From Pseudoflavonifractor intestinihominis (lineage in GTDB: Bacteria; Bacillota; Clostridia; Oscillospirales; Oscillospiraceae), in contig NZ_JBBMFK010000033.1 of assembly GCF_040096055.1 (NCBI RefSeq), positions 1 through 39,772 on the forward strand: 39,772 nucleotides of DNA, read 5' to 3'. Shown here one piece after another: positions 24,534 through 32,883 of this stretch. The translations under genes and the position numbers were made by a program. Within the stretch, counting starts at the first letter, position 1; every line of letters begins with the position of its first letter. The notes below the pieces were generated by a model. That model saw only the letters and a program-made list of their open reading frames with translations, was not told the DNA's origin and searched no databases.

Positions 24534-24543
24534 GAGAGGGGCG

Positions 24544-25584
24544 TCAGTCCAGCACGACGCCGTCGCTTCCGGGGACGACCTGACCGATCTGGTAGGCAGT
24601 CTCGCCGGCAGCGGACAGGACGTCCAGCGCCTGTCCGGCCTGGAGAGCGGGGACGGCGAGGATCATGCCGATACCCATGTTGAAGGTGTTGTACATATCC
24701 CGGGTGGGGATGTTGCCCTTCTCCTGGATGAGATGGAAGATGGGCGGGCAGGGGAAGCTGCCGGTGTGGATGGCGGCGGTGAGGCCGTCAGTCATCATGC
24801 GGGGCACGTTCTCATAGAAGCCGCCGCCGGTGATGTGGCTGACGGCGTGGATGTCCACGCCCGCCTTCAGCAGGGCCTTGACCGCCTTCACGTAGATGCG
24901 GGTGGGGGCCAGCAGGGCCTCGCCCAGGGTGGTGCCCAGGCTCTCGTGGTACTCCCTCAGATTCTCGGCGGTCACGTCAAAGACCTTGCGGACCAGGGAG
25001 AAGCCGTTGGAGTGGACGCCGGAGGAGGCCAGACCGATGAGCACGTCGCCCTCGGAGAGGGTCTTGCCGTCGATGATCTTCTCCTCGTCCACAATGCCCA
25101 CAGAGAAGCCGGCCAGGTCGTACTCGTCGGCGGGGTAGAAGCCGGGCATCTCAGCGGTCTCGCCGCCCACCAGGGCGCACTCGGCCTGGCGGCAGCCCTC
25201 CGTGATGCCGGAGACGATCTGGGCGATGCGGGCGGGGTCGTTCTTGCCGCAGGCGATGTAGTCCAGGAAGAACAGGGGGGCGGCGCCGCCGCAGATGATG
25301 TCGTTGACGCACATGGCCACGCAGTCGATGCCCACCGTGTCGTGCTTGTCCATGAGGAAGGCGATCTTCAGCTTGGTGCCCACGCCGTCGGTGCCGGACA
25401 CCAGGACGGGCTTTTTCATGCCGGTCATATCAGGGGCGAACATGCCGCCGAAGCCGCCCAGGGTGCCCATGACGCCGGGGATGTAGGTGGACTCCACCAT
25501 GGGCTTGATGCGCTTGACCGCCTCGTAGCCGGCGGTGACATCCACGCCGGCGGCGGCGTAGGACTCAGAATGGGAGTTCTTCAA
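24544..25584 (-). CDS. purM: Phosphoribosylformylglycinamidine cyclo-ligase (AIR synthetase)
   Basis: 346 residues. ATP-dependent ring closure to AIR. Motifs seen are SYAAAGVDVTAGYEAV at the N-terminus, LVSGTDGVGTKLKIA, GGETAEMPGFY and HITGGGFYENVPR. The start is TTG 25584, fixed by GGAGGT six bases upstream; the earlier in-frame TTG at 25599 precedes that site. It lies 40 bases after purF. Confidence 0.95.
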   Translation of the reverse strand: MKNSHSESYAAAGVDVTAGYEAVKRIKPMVESTYIPGVMGTLGGFGGMFAPDMTGMKKPVLVSGTDGVGTKLKIAFLMDKHDTVGIDCVAMCVNDIICGGAAPLFFLDYIACGKNDPARIAQIVSGITEGCRQAECALVGGETAEMPGFYPADEYDLAGFSVGIVDEEKIIDGKTLSEGDVLIGLASSGVHSNGFSLVRKVFDVTAENLREYHESLGTTLGEALLAPTRIYVKAVKALLKAGVDIHAVSHITGGGFYENVPRMMTDGLTAAIHTGSFPCPPIFHLIQEKGNIPTRDMYNTFNMGIGMILAVPALQAGQALDVLSAAGETAYQIGQVVPGSDGVVLD

Positions 25585-25624
25585 TGGGGGAACCTCCAAT
25601 CAAAATTGTAATAGAAGGGGAAGG

Positions 25625-27046
25625 TTACTCCTCTCCCGTCCAGCAGTAGGTGCAGATCTTGTCCCGGTCGATGCCGATGGCCTCCAGCAGGCCGTCCAGG
25701 GACTGATAGCCCAGGGAGTCAAAGCCCAGCTTCTCACAGATGGACTTGAGCATGCACTGGCCCCGCTCGGTGGAGGAGTCGGCGTACTCTTCCAGGTGCT
25801 GCTGGCCCTCGTCGCCCTCCAGGTCCTGGATGGTGCGGCGGGCGATGAGCTCCATGTCGGAGTTGCTGCGGGAGAAGTTGAGGTACTTGCAGCCGTACAT
25901 GATGGGGGGGCAGGCCGAGCGCATGTGGACCTCCTCGGCGCCCGACTCGTACAGGAATTCCACAGTCTCCCGCAGCTGGGTGCCGCGGACGATGGAGTCG
26001 TCCACAAAGAGGAGCTTCTTGCCCTCGATGAGCTCAGGCACGGGGATCTGCTTCATCTTGGCCACCTGGTTGCGGGCCTCCTGGTTGGCGGGCATGAAGG
26101 ACCGGGGCCAGGTGGGAGTGTACTTGACAAAGGGGCGGGCAAAGGGCTTGCCGCTGCGGTTGGCGAAGCCGATGGCGTGGGGCACGCCGGAGTCGGGCAC
26201 GCCGGCCACATAGTCCACCTTGGGCAGCTTGCCCTTCTGGATCTCGTCCCGGGCCATGATCTCGCCGTTGCGGTAGCGCATGACCTCCACGTTGACCCCC
26301 TCGTAGTTGGAGTTGGGGTAGCCGTAGTAGGTCCAGAGGAAGGCGCAGATCTTCATCTTGTCTCCGGCGGGGGCCAGGGTGGTCCAGCCGTCGGCGGTGA
26401 CCCGGACGATTTCCCGGGGGCCCAGCTCGTAGGCGTCGTGGTAGCCCAGCTTGTGGTAGGCGAAGGACTCGAAGGACACGCAGCAGCCGGTGTCGCTCTG
26501 ACCCACCAGCACGGGCAGGCGGCCCATGGCGTCCCGGGCGGCGATGATGGCGTCGGGGGTGAGGAGCAGCATGGTGCAGGAGCCGTCAATCTCCTCCTGG
26601 GCGTGGCGGATGCCGGAGACCAGGTCGTCCTTCTGGTTGATGAGGGCGGCTACCAGCTCGGTGGAGTTGACCTTGCCCGAGCTCATGGCCATGAACTGGT
26701 GGCCGTGGTCGGAGAAGTACCGCTCGATCAGCTCGTCGGCATTGTTGATGATGCCCACGGTGGTGATGGCGTACAGGCCCAGGTGGGAGCGCACCAGCAG
26801 GGGCTGGGGGTCGGTGTCGCTGATGCAGCCGATGCCGGAGCAGCCGTGGAACTCGGCGATGTCCTTGTCGAACTTGGTGCGGAAGGGGGTGTTTTCAATG
26901 TTGTGGATCTGACGCTGGAAGCCGTCCTTGGGGTCGTAGACCGCCATGCCGCCCCGCTTGGTGCCCAGGTGGGAGTGGTAGTCGGTGCCGAAGAACAGAT
27001 CCATCACGCAGTCATGCTTTGAGATGGTACCAAAAAAACCGCCCAT
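25625..27046 (-). CDS. purF: Amidophosphoribosyltransferase-like protein lacking the catalytic N-terminal Cys
   Basis: 473 residues. The C-terminal phosphoribosyltransferase part is intact, with LLFVDDSIVRGTQL at 345-358. The N-terminal Ntn glutaminase is atypical: it begins MGGFFGTISK where PurF has CGVFGI, so the Cys1 nucleophile is missing. The HNGN-type oxyanion region reads TTVGIINN (95-102), and the RYST motif is not recognisable. Only 3 bases separate its ATG from the purC stop, so no upstream start can supply a Cys. It sits in the purF slot of a complete operon, so phosphoribosylamine formation is expected, perhaps with free ammonia or ammonia from another protein. Similar MGGFF-type proteins, as far as I recall, are widespread in gut anaerobes. 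Confidence 0.9.
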   Translation of the reverse strand: MGGFFGTISKHDCVMDLFFGTDYHSHLGTKRGGMAVYDPKDGFQRQIHNIENTPFRTKFDKDIAEFHGCSGIGCISDTDPQPLLVRSHLGLYAITTVGIINNADELIERYFSDHGHQFMAMSSGKVNSTELVAALINQKDDLVSGIRHAQEEIDGSCTMLLLTPDAIIAARDAMGRLPVLVGQSDTGCCVSFESFAYHKLGYHDAYELGPREIVRVTADGWTTLAPAGDKMKICAFLWTYYGYPNSNYEGVNVEVMRYRNGEIMARDEIQKGKLPKVDYVAGVPDSGVPHAIGFANRSGKPFARPFVKYTPTWPRSFMPANQEARNQVAKMKQIPVPELIEGKKLLFVDDSIVRGTQLRETVEFLYESGAEEVHMRSACPPIMYGCKYLNFSRSNSDMELIARRTIQDLEGDEGQQHLEEYADSSTERGQCMLKSICEKLGFDSLGYQSLDGLLEAIGIDRDKICTYCWTGEE

Positions 27047-27049
27047 TGC

Positions 27050-27769
<720 letters not shown>

Positions 27770-27823
27770 GTAAAACCGCTCCTGTCTATCTGAATTGATT
27801 TATTTTAATGGGGAAGGGAAAAC

Positions 27824-28354
27824 TCAAAAGGTCTCGCTCTGGAGCTTGCGGTCCTTCTCGGCCACCTCGTCGGCCATGGCGGCTTTGAACTGGGCAAGCT
27901 TGTTCGCCAAAGAAACGGGGGAGGTGGTATCATCGCTATAGACCATACTGGCAGGGTCTAGGGCCAGCATCTGGGCGGCCAGGATGGCGGCGTTGTCGGC
28001 GCCGTCCACGGCCACGCAGGCCACGGGGATGCCCTTGGGCATCTGGACCATGGACAGCAGGCTGTCCAGACCGCCCATCATGGAGGTCTTGATGGGCACG
28101 CCGATGACGGGCAGGGTGGTGTAGGCGGCCAGGACGCCGGCCAGGTGGGCGGCCTTGCCTGCGGCGGCGATGATGACGCCGAAGCCGTTCTCCTCGGCGT
28201 GGGAAGCGAAGTTCTCGGCGGCGGCGGGGGTGCGGTGGGCGGAGATGACCCGCACCTCAAAGGGGATGCCGAAGCTCTTCAGACGCTTCACACAGGGGCG
28301 CATGGTCTCCAGGTCGGAGTCGGAACCCATGATAACTGCAACTTTCTTGCTCAT
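27824..28354 (-). CDS. purE: N5-carboxyaminoimidazole ribonucleotide mutase (class I PurE)
   Basis: 176 residues from ATG 28354 with GGAGGT just upstream; an in-frame ATG at 28366 precedes that site. Hallmarks are VIMGSDSDLETMRP, VISAHRTPAAAENFA with the catalytic His, AAAGKAAHLAGV and GVPIKTSMMGGLDSLLS. Class I enzymes convert N5-CAIR to CAIR; purK is not in the window. First gene of the operon, behind a ~185-nt leader with a terminator. Confidence 0.95.
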   Translation of the reverse strand: MSKKVAVIMGSDSDLETMRPCVKRLKSFGIPFEVRVISAHRTPAAAENFASHAEENGFGVIIAAAGKAAHLAGVLAAYTTLPVIGVPIKTSMMGGLDSLLSMVQMPKGIPVACVAVDGADNAAILAAQMLALDPASMVYSDDTTSPVSLANKLAQFKAAMADEVAEKDRKLQSETF

Positions 28355-28390
28355 AACGACCTCCATGATACAAAAAATTTCAGCGCTGCG

Positions 28391-28430
28391 AAAAATAAAT
28401 CAGGTCATCCTTCGTTATGGATGACCTGAT
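28391..28430 (-). terminator. Leader terminator upstream of purE
   Basis: Perfect 12-bp stem (28419-28430 with 28399-28410), 8-nt loop. On the minus strand it is followed directly by TTATTTTT (28398-28391). It stands 36 bases before the purE start and downstream of the operon promoter, so it is an attenuator rather than an operon end. Confidence 0.88.
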
Positions 28431-28432
28431 AT

Positions 28433-28521
28433 GGTTCAGCAGTCTGATCCGGGTGCATTGGGGCCGTTGAGAATGACGGCCAGGCAGGCAATGTGTCCTC
28501 CGTTGAACAACGCAAGCACCC
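28433..28521 (-). promoter_or_regulatory. Structured RNA leader, candidate riboswitch aptamer
   Basis: Minus-strand RNA folds on inspection into a closed multi-branch element. P1 pairs GGGTGC with GCACCC (28516-28521 with 28451-28456). Inside are hairpin CGTT-GTTC-AACG (28512-28501), a short ATTG/CAAT helix (28492-28489 with 28460-28457) capped by GGCCGT/ACGGCC (28481-28476 with 28467-28462). A hairpin at 28450-28433 links it to the terminator. I cannot match it to purine, PRPP, ZTP, THF or TPP consensus. An overlapping 27-codon GTG ORF (28519-28436) is an alternative reading. Confidence 0.6.
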
Positions 28522-28544
28522 CTCTTAGTACCAAGAATAAATAC

Positions 28545-28573
28545 AATATATCGTATTGTGCGCTGCTTTACAA
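28545..28573 (-). promoter_or_regulatory. pur operon promoter
   Basis: On the minus strand TTGTAA (28573-28568), 17-bp spacer, TATATT (28550-28545). An imperfect palindrome ACAATA..TATTGT (28544-28559) overlaps the -10 and could be an operator. RNA would start near 28538. Confidence 0.7.
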
Positions 28574-28600
28574 GGGTTCAGCCCCAATTTCGTAGGCTTA

Positions 28601-28659
28601 GACAAGAAAGGACAAATGGAGACAATAGACAATTGACCATTTTTGACAGAGGGGGACAA
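28601..28659. repeat. GACAA iterons upstream of the pur promoter
   Basis: GACAA starts at 28601, 28611, 28621, 28628 and 28655, with GACAG at 28645. The first three are exactly 10 bp apart, one helical turn, and lie 30-90 bases upstream of the -35. They could be tandem sites for a regulator. Confidence 0.45.
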
Positions 28660-28670
28660 AAACCGCATCT

Positions 28671-29753
28671 TCAGCACAGCCCGATGGCGTCCAGGATGCG
28701 GCACACCTCGTCGGCCCGGACGCTCCAGGCAGCGGCGGCGCCGTAGTCACGGCGGCGGTTTCTGGTCCAGCTGCCCACCTCGGACAGGGCGCTGGCGCAC
28801 AGCTGGACAAATTCCCGGGCGGTGTGGGCGCCGTAGATCACGTCGGGAAAGTGCTCGATCTGTCCGCTGCCGATCATGGAGACAATGGGGTTTCCGGTGG
28901 ACAGGTACTCGTAGATCCGGCCTGGAATAATGTCGGTGGGCTGCTCCCGGGCGGAGAGCAGATTCAGGCACACGTCGAACCGGCACAGGTAGTCGGGCAG
29001 GTCCACCGGGGCCTTGGGGCCCAGCAGATGCACGTTGGGCAGGGCGGACAGCCTCCGCAGCTGGGCGCCGCTCTCGGCCTGCCCTACCAGCACAAAGGAG
29101 CACTGGGGCAGATCGGATGCGGCCCGCAGCAGGGGGGACAGGTCCAGGTCCCGGCGGATGGTGCCTGCCCAGCCCAGGATGGGCCTGGGGATACGGGCCA
29201 GATCGCCGGGGAGCTCTGCCTCCTGACGGGCGAACATGGGGAAGTTGACGCCGTTGGGCAGCAGGGCGATGTTGTCGTTGCAGGGGGACAGGTGGTCGAT
29301 GAGCCCCCGGGAGGCGGCGAAGATGACGTCGGCGGACAGGGCCAGGTCGCTCTCCCACTCCAGAGGGAAGCCGGACCAGTACCGGTCGCAGTCGTACACC
29401 AGCCCGCGGAAGGGCAGACTGTCCAGCAGGTGGACCTGATCCGGGCAGGTGGTCCACAGAATGGGGTCGCGGAACCGGTGGCGGTCCATTCTGGCGGTGA
29501 TAAAGCGGGCGATCTTGTTGACGCCCCGGGAGAAGAGAAATCCGTGGCGCTCGTCCACCTGGAGGACAGGGGGCAGGGGGTACACCGTCAGGCCGGGCCG
29601 CACCTTGCGGCCGCTGTCCCGGGCGCCTCTGCCCCTGGGGGAGGGGGGCTCAAAGAACAGGACTTCCGCGTCCCGCAGGCGGGTCATCAGGTGCTGGGTC
29701 CGGGTGGGGACCGCCTGCCAGGGGGAGGGGGAGAGACAGACATATTGCTTCAA
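28671..29753 (-). CDS. Glycosyltransferase, GT4/TuaH-like
   Basis: 360 residues. A GT-B type glycosyltransferase: N-domain start KQYVCLSPSPWQAVPTRTQH, LVYDCDRYWSGFP, ALLPNGVNFPMF at the domain junction, ILGWAGTIRRDLDL, and a C-domain with SAREQPTDIIPGRIYEYLSTG. The last is the nucleotide-sugar site with Glu. It resembles teichuronic acid TuaH-type transferases. The start is TTG 29753, supported by GGGAGGT 7 bases upstream. It follows the GT-CsaB gene by 58 bases and is likely cotranscribed with it for cell-wall polysaccharide synthesis. The sugar specificity is unknown. Confidence 0.85.
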   Translation of the reverse strand: MKQYVCLSPSPWQAVPTRTQHLMTRLRDAEVLFFEPPSPRGRGARDSGRKVRPGLTVYPLPPVLQVDERHGFLFSRGVNKIARFITARMDRHRFRDPILWTTCPDQVHLLDSLPFRGLVYDCDRYWSGFPLEWESDLALSADVIFAASRGLIDHLSPCNDNIALLPNGVNFPMFARQEAELPGDLARIPRPILGWAGTIRRDLDLSPLLRAASDLPQCSFVLVGQAESGAQLRRLSALPNVHLLGPKAPVDLPDYLCRFDVCLNLLSAREQPTDIIPGRIYEYLSTGNPIVSMIGSGQIEHFPDVIYGAHTAREFVQLCASALSEVGSWTRNRRRDYGAAAAWSVRADEVCRILDAIGLC

Positions 29754-29811
29754 CCGAGAGACCTCCCGAGGAGTAATAAATAAGGAGAGGAGGGGCGGGC
29801 GAGCAGGGAGA

Positions 29812-32043
29812 TCACTTGCCCAGCAGCTCCGCCGCCGTCTCGCTGTTGCGGCGCTCCACCTTCCGCAGCCGGTCCACGCCGCCGGACAGGAACTCCGTGT
29901 CCCCGATCCGGGCGCAGGCGGCGTCGATCTGGGCGCACAGGCCCTCGTAGGTCAGGTCGGCCAGCTCGGTGTACAGGTCCTGGCCGATGTAGGAGAGGAA
30001 GGAGCTGATCTTGGGGTCGTATACCACGCCCACCAGGGGCACGCCCTGGCTGGCGGAGAACACCAGCGCGTGGAGGCGCATGGACACCACCGCCTGCATC
30101 CGGGCAAAGAGGCCGATGGTGTGGTCGCTGCTGCCGGTGGCGTGGAGGATGTGGTAGGGGGCCTTTTTGATGTACATGGCCGCCTTCTGGGCCGCGCCCA
30201 CGTCCAGCCGCCGCTCGATGGGCAGGAACACGGGCGTCATGCCGTATTTTTCCCACACGTAGTCGGCCGCCTGGCCGAAGATGGCCGCCTTTGCATCAAA
30301 GCCGGGCCAGGGGCGGAGCGTAAAGCCAAAATACTTGCCGGAAGGGTCCAGCCCCTCGCTCTCCAGCACGCCGTCGATGACCTCGCTTCCGGCGGCGGGG
30401 AGGATGACCGTGGGGTCGGCCGACAGGACGACCTTGGGCTGGGTGACTCCCATGGACTCCAGCTCGGTTTTGGAGTGGGTGTCCCGCAGGGTGATGGCGT
30501 CCACCCGGCGCTGGAGCACTTTGGCGGCCCGCTTCCGGTTGGAGGGGGAGTGGATGGGGCCGATGCCGCAGCCGTACATCATCACCTTGTTGCCCAGAAT
30601 CTTTCCGGCGGAGATGGTGAAGAGGTAGAACCACAGGGAGCGGTGGCTGGTCACGTCCTGCATCAGGGAGCCGCCGCCGTTGATGTAGAGTCTGGTCTTG
30701 GTCATCCGCCAGAGGAACTTGGGGAACGCGAAGGTGTAGATGGAGTTGACCCGGTAGGTGAGGCGGGTCTCCGAGGGCTTGCGGGACAGGACCCACACGG
30801 GCAGGTCGGGGTCGATCTGCCGCAGCTCGGTGACAATGGCCTCCAGGATGGCGTCGTCGCCCGCGTTGCCCCGGCCATAGGCGCCGCACACCAGCGCGCC
30901 GTCCCGCCTGCCGTGGTTCCGCTCCTTCCGGCGGAGGATGACGGAGTAGATCTCCAGCTGCCGCTGGAGGGTGCTCTCCAGGGAGTATTCGCTCTTGCCC
31001 TTCTGATAGAGCCGCTGGCCCATGTGGGTGCGCAGGGTGGCGTCGGAGGCCAGGGTGGTCAGGTGCTTGGCCAGGGTCTCGTAGTCCCCGGCCTCAAAGA
31101 GCAGGCCGTTGACGCCGTGGTCGATGAGGTAGGGCACGCCGCCCACCCGGCTGGCAACCGTGGGCAGTCCGGCCCGGGCGCCCTCGGTGAGGGAGTAGGG
31201 GAAGGTCTCGGACAGGGAGGTGAGGGTGTTGATGTCCAGCGCGCCGTAGAAGCTGTCCACGTCGGACACCCACCCGGCAAAGCACACGTCCTCCGCCACC
31301 CCCAGGTCGGCGGCCAGGGCCTTGAGCTCGCCCATCTGCTCGCCGTCGCCGGCGATGAGCAGCCGCAGCTTGGGGCAGGACTGCCTGGCCCGGGCAAAGC
31401 CACGGATCAGGGTGGGGATGTCCTTGACCGGGTTGAGCCGGGCGGCGATGCCGGCGATGACGCAGTCCTCCGGCCAGTGGGCCCCCACGCTCTCCAGGTA
31501 CTGGCTGCGGGTCATGGAGGGGGTGCGGGGGGTGAAGTCGATGCCGTTGTAGATGGTGAAGAGCTTGTCCGGGTCAAAGCCGCGGGAGATAAGCAGGTCT
31601 GTCATGGCGTCGGACACGCCGATGCGGTAGTCCAGCAGCCGCAGGGCGATGGTGTTGATGGTACCGTAGGTGATGCGGGAGATGGGCCGGCCCAGGTAGT
31701 CCAGGCGCCAGTCGGAGTGGACGGTGGTGACCACGGGCAGGCCGGTGGATCTGCGCAGCAGCGCGCCCATCATGTTGCCCCGGGCGCCGTGGCAGTGGAT
31801 GATCTCGTAGCCGCCGTCCAGAATCATTTTCTTTAAGGTATGGAAGGTGCGGAAGATGTTCCTGCCGGGCAGCACCACGGTGGGGATGCCCAGCTCCCTG
31901 GCCTCCTGGGAGAAGGGGCCCTCCATGAAGCAGACCATGGTGACCTCCACGCCGGGGGTACGGGACAAATTCTGAAGAAGCATGTGGACGTGGGTTTTGG
32001 CGCCGCCGCTGTCGCCGCCGGAAATCAGGTGAATGACCTTCAT
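29812..32043 (-). CDS. Fusion of GT4 glycosyltransferase and CsaB polysaccharide pyruvyl transferase
   Basis: 743 residues. Residues 1-375 form a GT4 enzyme with HLISGGDSGGAKTHV at the N-terminus, YNGIDF, AARLNPVKDIPTLI, and the E-x7-E motif with Glu279 and Glu287 (SETFPYSLTEGARAGLP). Residues ~382-743 match CsaB: VCGAYGRGNAGDDAILEAIV, INGGGSLMQDVTS, YGCGIGPI, and MRLHALVFSASQGVP. CsaB adds a pyruvyl ketal to the secondary cell-wall polymer, which anchors S-layer-homology proteins. Fusing a sugar transferase to it suggests sugar addition and pyruvylation are coupled. GGAGG precedes the ATG by 10 bases. The linker at 370-382 is Arg-rich. Confidence 0.9.
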   Translation of the reverse strand: MKVIHLISGGDSGGAKTHVHMLLQNLSRTPGVEVTMVCFMEGPFSQEARELGIPTVVLPGRNIFRTFHTLKKMILDGGYEIIHCHGARGNMMGALLRRSTGLPVVTTVHSDWRLDYLGRPISRITYGTINTIALRLLDYRIGVSDAMTDLLISRGFDPDKLFTIYNGIDFTPRTPSMTRSQYLESVGAHWPEDCVIAGIAARLNPVKDIPTLIRGFARARQSCPKLRLLIAGDGEQMGELKALAADLGVAEDVCFAGWVSDVDSFYGALDINTLTSLSETFPYSLTEGARAGLPTVASRVGGVPYLIDHGVNGLLFEAGDYETLAKHLTTLASDATLRTHMGQRLYQKGKSEYSLESTLQRQLEIYSVILRRKERNHGRRDGALVCGAYGRGNAGDDAILEAIVTELRQIDPDLPVWVLSRKPSETRLTYRVNSIYTFAFPKFLWRMTKTRLYINGGGSLMQDVTSHRSLWFYLFTISAGKILGNKVMMYGCGIGPIHSPSNRKRAAKVLQRRVDAITLRDTHSKTELESMGVTQPKVVLSADPTVILPAAGSEVIDGVLESEGLDPSGKYFGFTLRPWPGFDAKAAIFGQAADYVWEKYGMTPVFLPIERRLDVGAAQKAAMYIKKAPYHILHATGSSDHTIGLFARMQAVVSMRLHALVFSASQGVPLVGVVYDPKISSFLSYIGQDLYTELADLTYEGLCAQIDAACARIGDTEFLSGGVDRLRKVERRNSETAAELLGK

Positions 32044-32067
32044 ATGTCTGGAGCCTCCAAAAAAGAC

Positions 32068-32097
32068 TTGTTATCATAGGCAGGGATATGGTACAAT
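32068..32097 (+). promoter_or_regulatory. Forward promoter for the DUF4330 gene
   Basis: TTGTTA (32068-32073), 18-bp spacer, TACAAT (32092-32097) with TGG giving an extended -10. RNA would start near 32104 and run through the opposing promoter to the gene at 32264. Confidence 0.6.
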
Positions 32098-32163
32098 AGC
32101 CGCGAAGCGTGACCGAATCTCTGTGTGCAGGCCCGGATTACGGGCCGGTACATGGGGGATCTG

Positions 32164-32193
32164 CACTGCGGATATGGTACAAGATCCGCAGTG
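32164..32193. repeat. Hairpin between facing promoters
   Basis: Perfect 10-bp inverted repeat CACTGCGGAT (32164-32173) with 32184-32193. The loop holds a third ATGGTACAA copy. It lies in the stretch transcribed from both promoters. No T-tract of note. Confidence 0.5.
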
Positions 32194-32201
32194 TCTCTTG
32201 T

Positions 32202-32229
32202 ATTGTACCATAATTATGTCAATTTACAA
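32202..32229 (-). promoter_or_regulatory. Reverse promoter for the GT-CsaB operon
   Basis: On the minus strand TTGTAA (32229-32224), 16-bp spacer, TACAAT (32207-32202) with TGG extended -10. The 12-mer TATGGTACAATA is shared with the forward promoter at 32087-32098. Confidence 0.6.
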
Positions 32230-32263
32230 GTTCCATTGACAGCGCACACGGAGGTTTCTCAGA

Positions 32264-32803
32264 ATGAACGAAAAAAAAGGAAAAATCGTGGATGAAAAGG
32301 GCCGGCTGTTCGGCAAGATCAACGTCATCGACCTGATCGTGCTGGTCCTGATCGTGGCTGTGGCCGCCGTGGTGGCCCTGAAGTTCATGGGCAAGGACAC
32401 GCCGCTCCCCGGCGAGAGCAGCACCACTCAGATCGAATATACCGTCAAGGTGCCCCTGGTCCAGGAGTCGGTCTACGAGGCGGTCAAGGCCCAGGTGGAG
32501 GCCGGCGGCGAGGGCGCCCAGCTGATGGCGGACGGCTCCATGCTGGACGCGTACGTGCTGGAGGTCTCCTCTGAGCCCTACCTCATCCCGGTGGAGAAGG
32601 AGGACGGCACTGTGGTGGCCAGCGCACAGCCCGGCTATGTCAGCGTCAACTTCACCATCCGGGCCACCATCACCAACCCCATCACCCAGGCGGTTGGCAC
32701 CCAGGAGGTCCGCATCGGCAAGACCCACATCGTCAAGACCAAGACCTTTGAGCTGGTCAACGGCGTCATCCAGACCTGCGAGCCTGTGGAGCCTGCGGCC
32801 TGA
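32264..32803 (+). CDS. DUF4330 family membrane-anchored protein
   Basis: 179 residues. It has the DUF4330 start VDEKGRLFGKINVIDLIVLV, a single membrane helix (about residues 21-40), then an extracytoplasmic beta-rich domain with TQIEYTVKVPLVQESVYEAV and IGKTHIVKTKTFEL. GGAGGT (32250-32255) sets the ATG. The function of the family is unknown; its position divergent from wall-polymer genes and before a PAP2 phosphatase suggests an envelope role. A strong terminator follows, so the next gene is at least partly separate. Confidence 0.85.
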   Translation: MNEKKGKIVDEKGRLFGKINVIDLIVLVLIVAVAAVVALKFMGKDTPLPGESSTTQIEYTVKVPLVQESVYEAVKAQVEAGGEGAQLMADGSMLDAYVLEVSSEPYLIPVEKEDGTVVASAQPGYVSVNFTIRATITNPITQAVGTQEVRIGKTHIVKTKTFELVNGVIQTCEPVEPAA

Positions 32804-32817
32804 CCCGAAGACAAGAC

Positions 32818-32843
32818 AGGGCGGGGGAGACCCCGCCCTTTTT
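32818..32843 (+). terminator. Intrinsic terminator
   Basis: 9-bp stem AGGGCGGGG (32818-32826) with 32831-32839, loop GAGA, TTTTT at 32839-32843. Confidence 0.88.
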
Positions 32844-32883
32844 GCATCCCGACAGGGAGACTGATATCTAAGGAGGAAAACCG

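Noticed and set aside
28433..28521. ZTP, TPP or purine riboswitch in the purE leader
   Set aside because: TGCCTGCCTGGCC resembles part of the ZTP CCGCCUGGGC motif and GGGGTGC resembles the TPP P1, but the other conserved blocks (TGGCG and GGGGAGC, or CTGAGA) are not found in the right order.
29449..31836. Long forward open frame opposite the GT-CsaB gene
   Set aside because: Composition is typical of an antisense shadow and it overlaps two clear glycosyltransferase-type genes.
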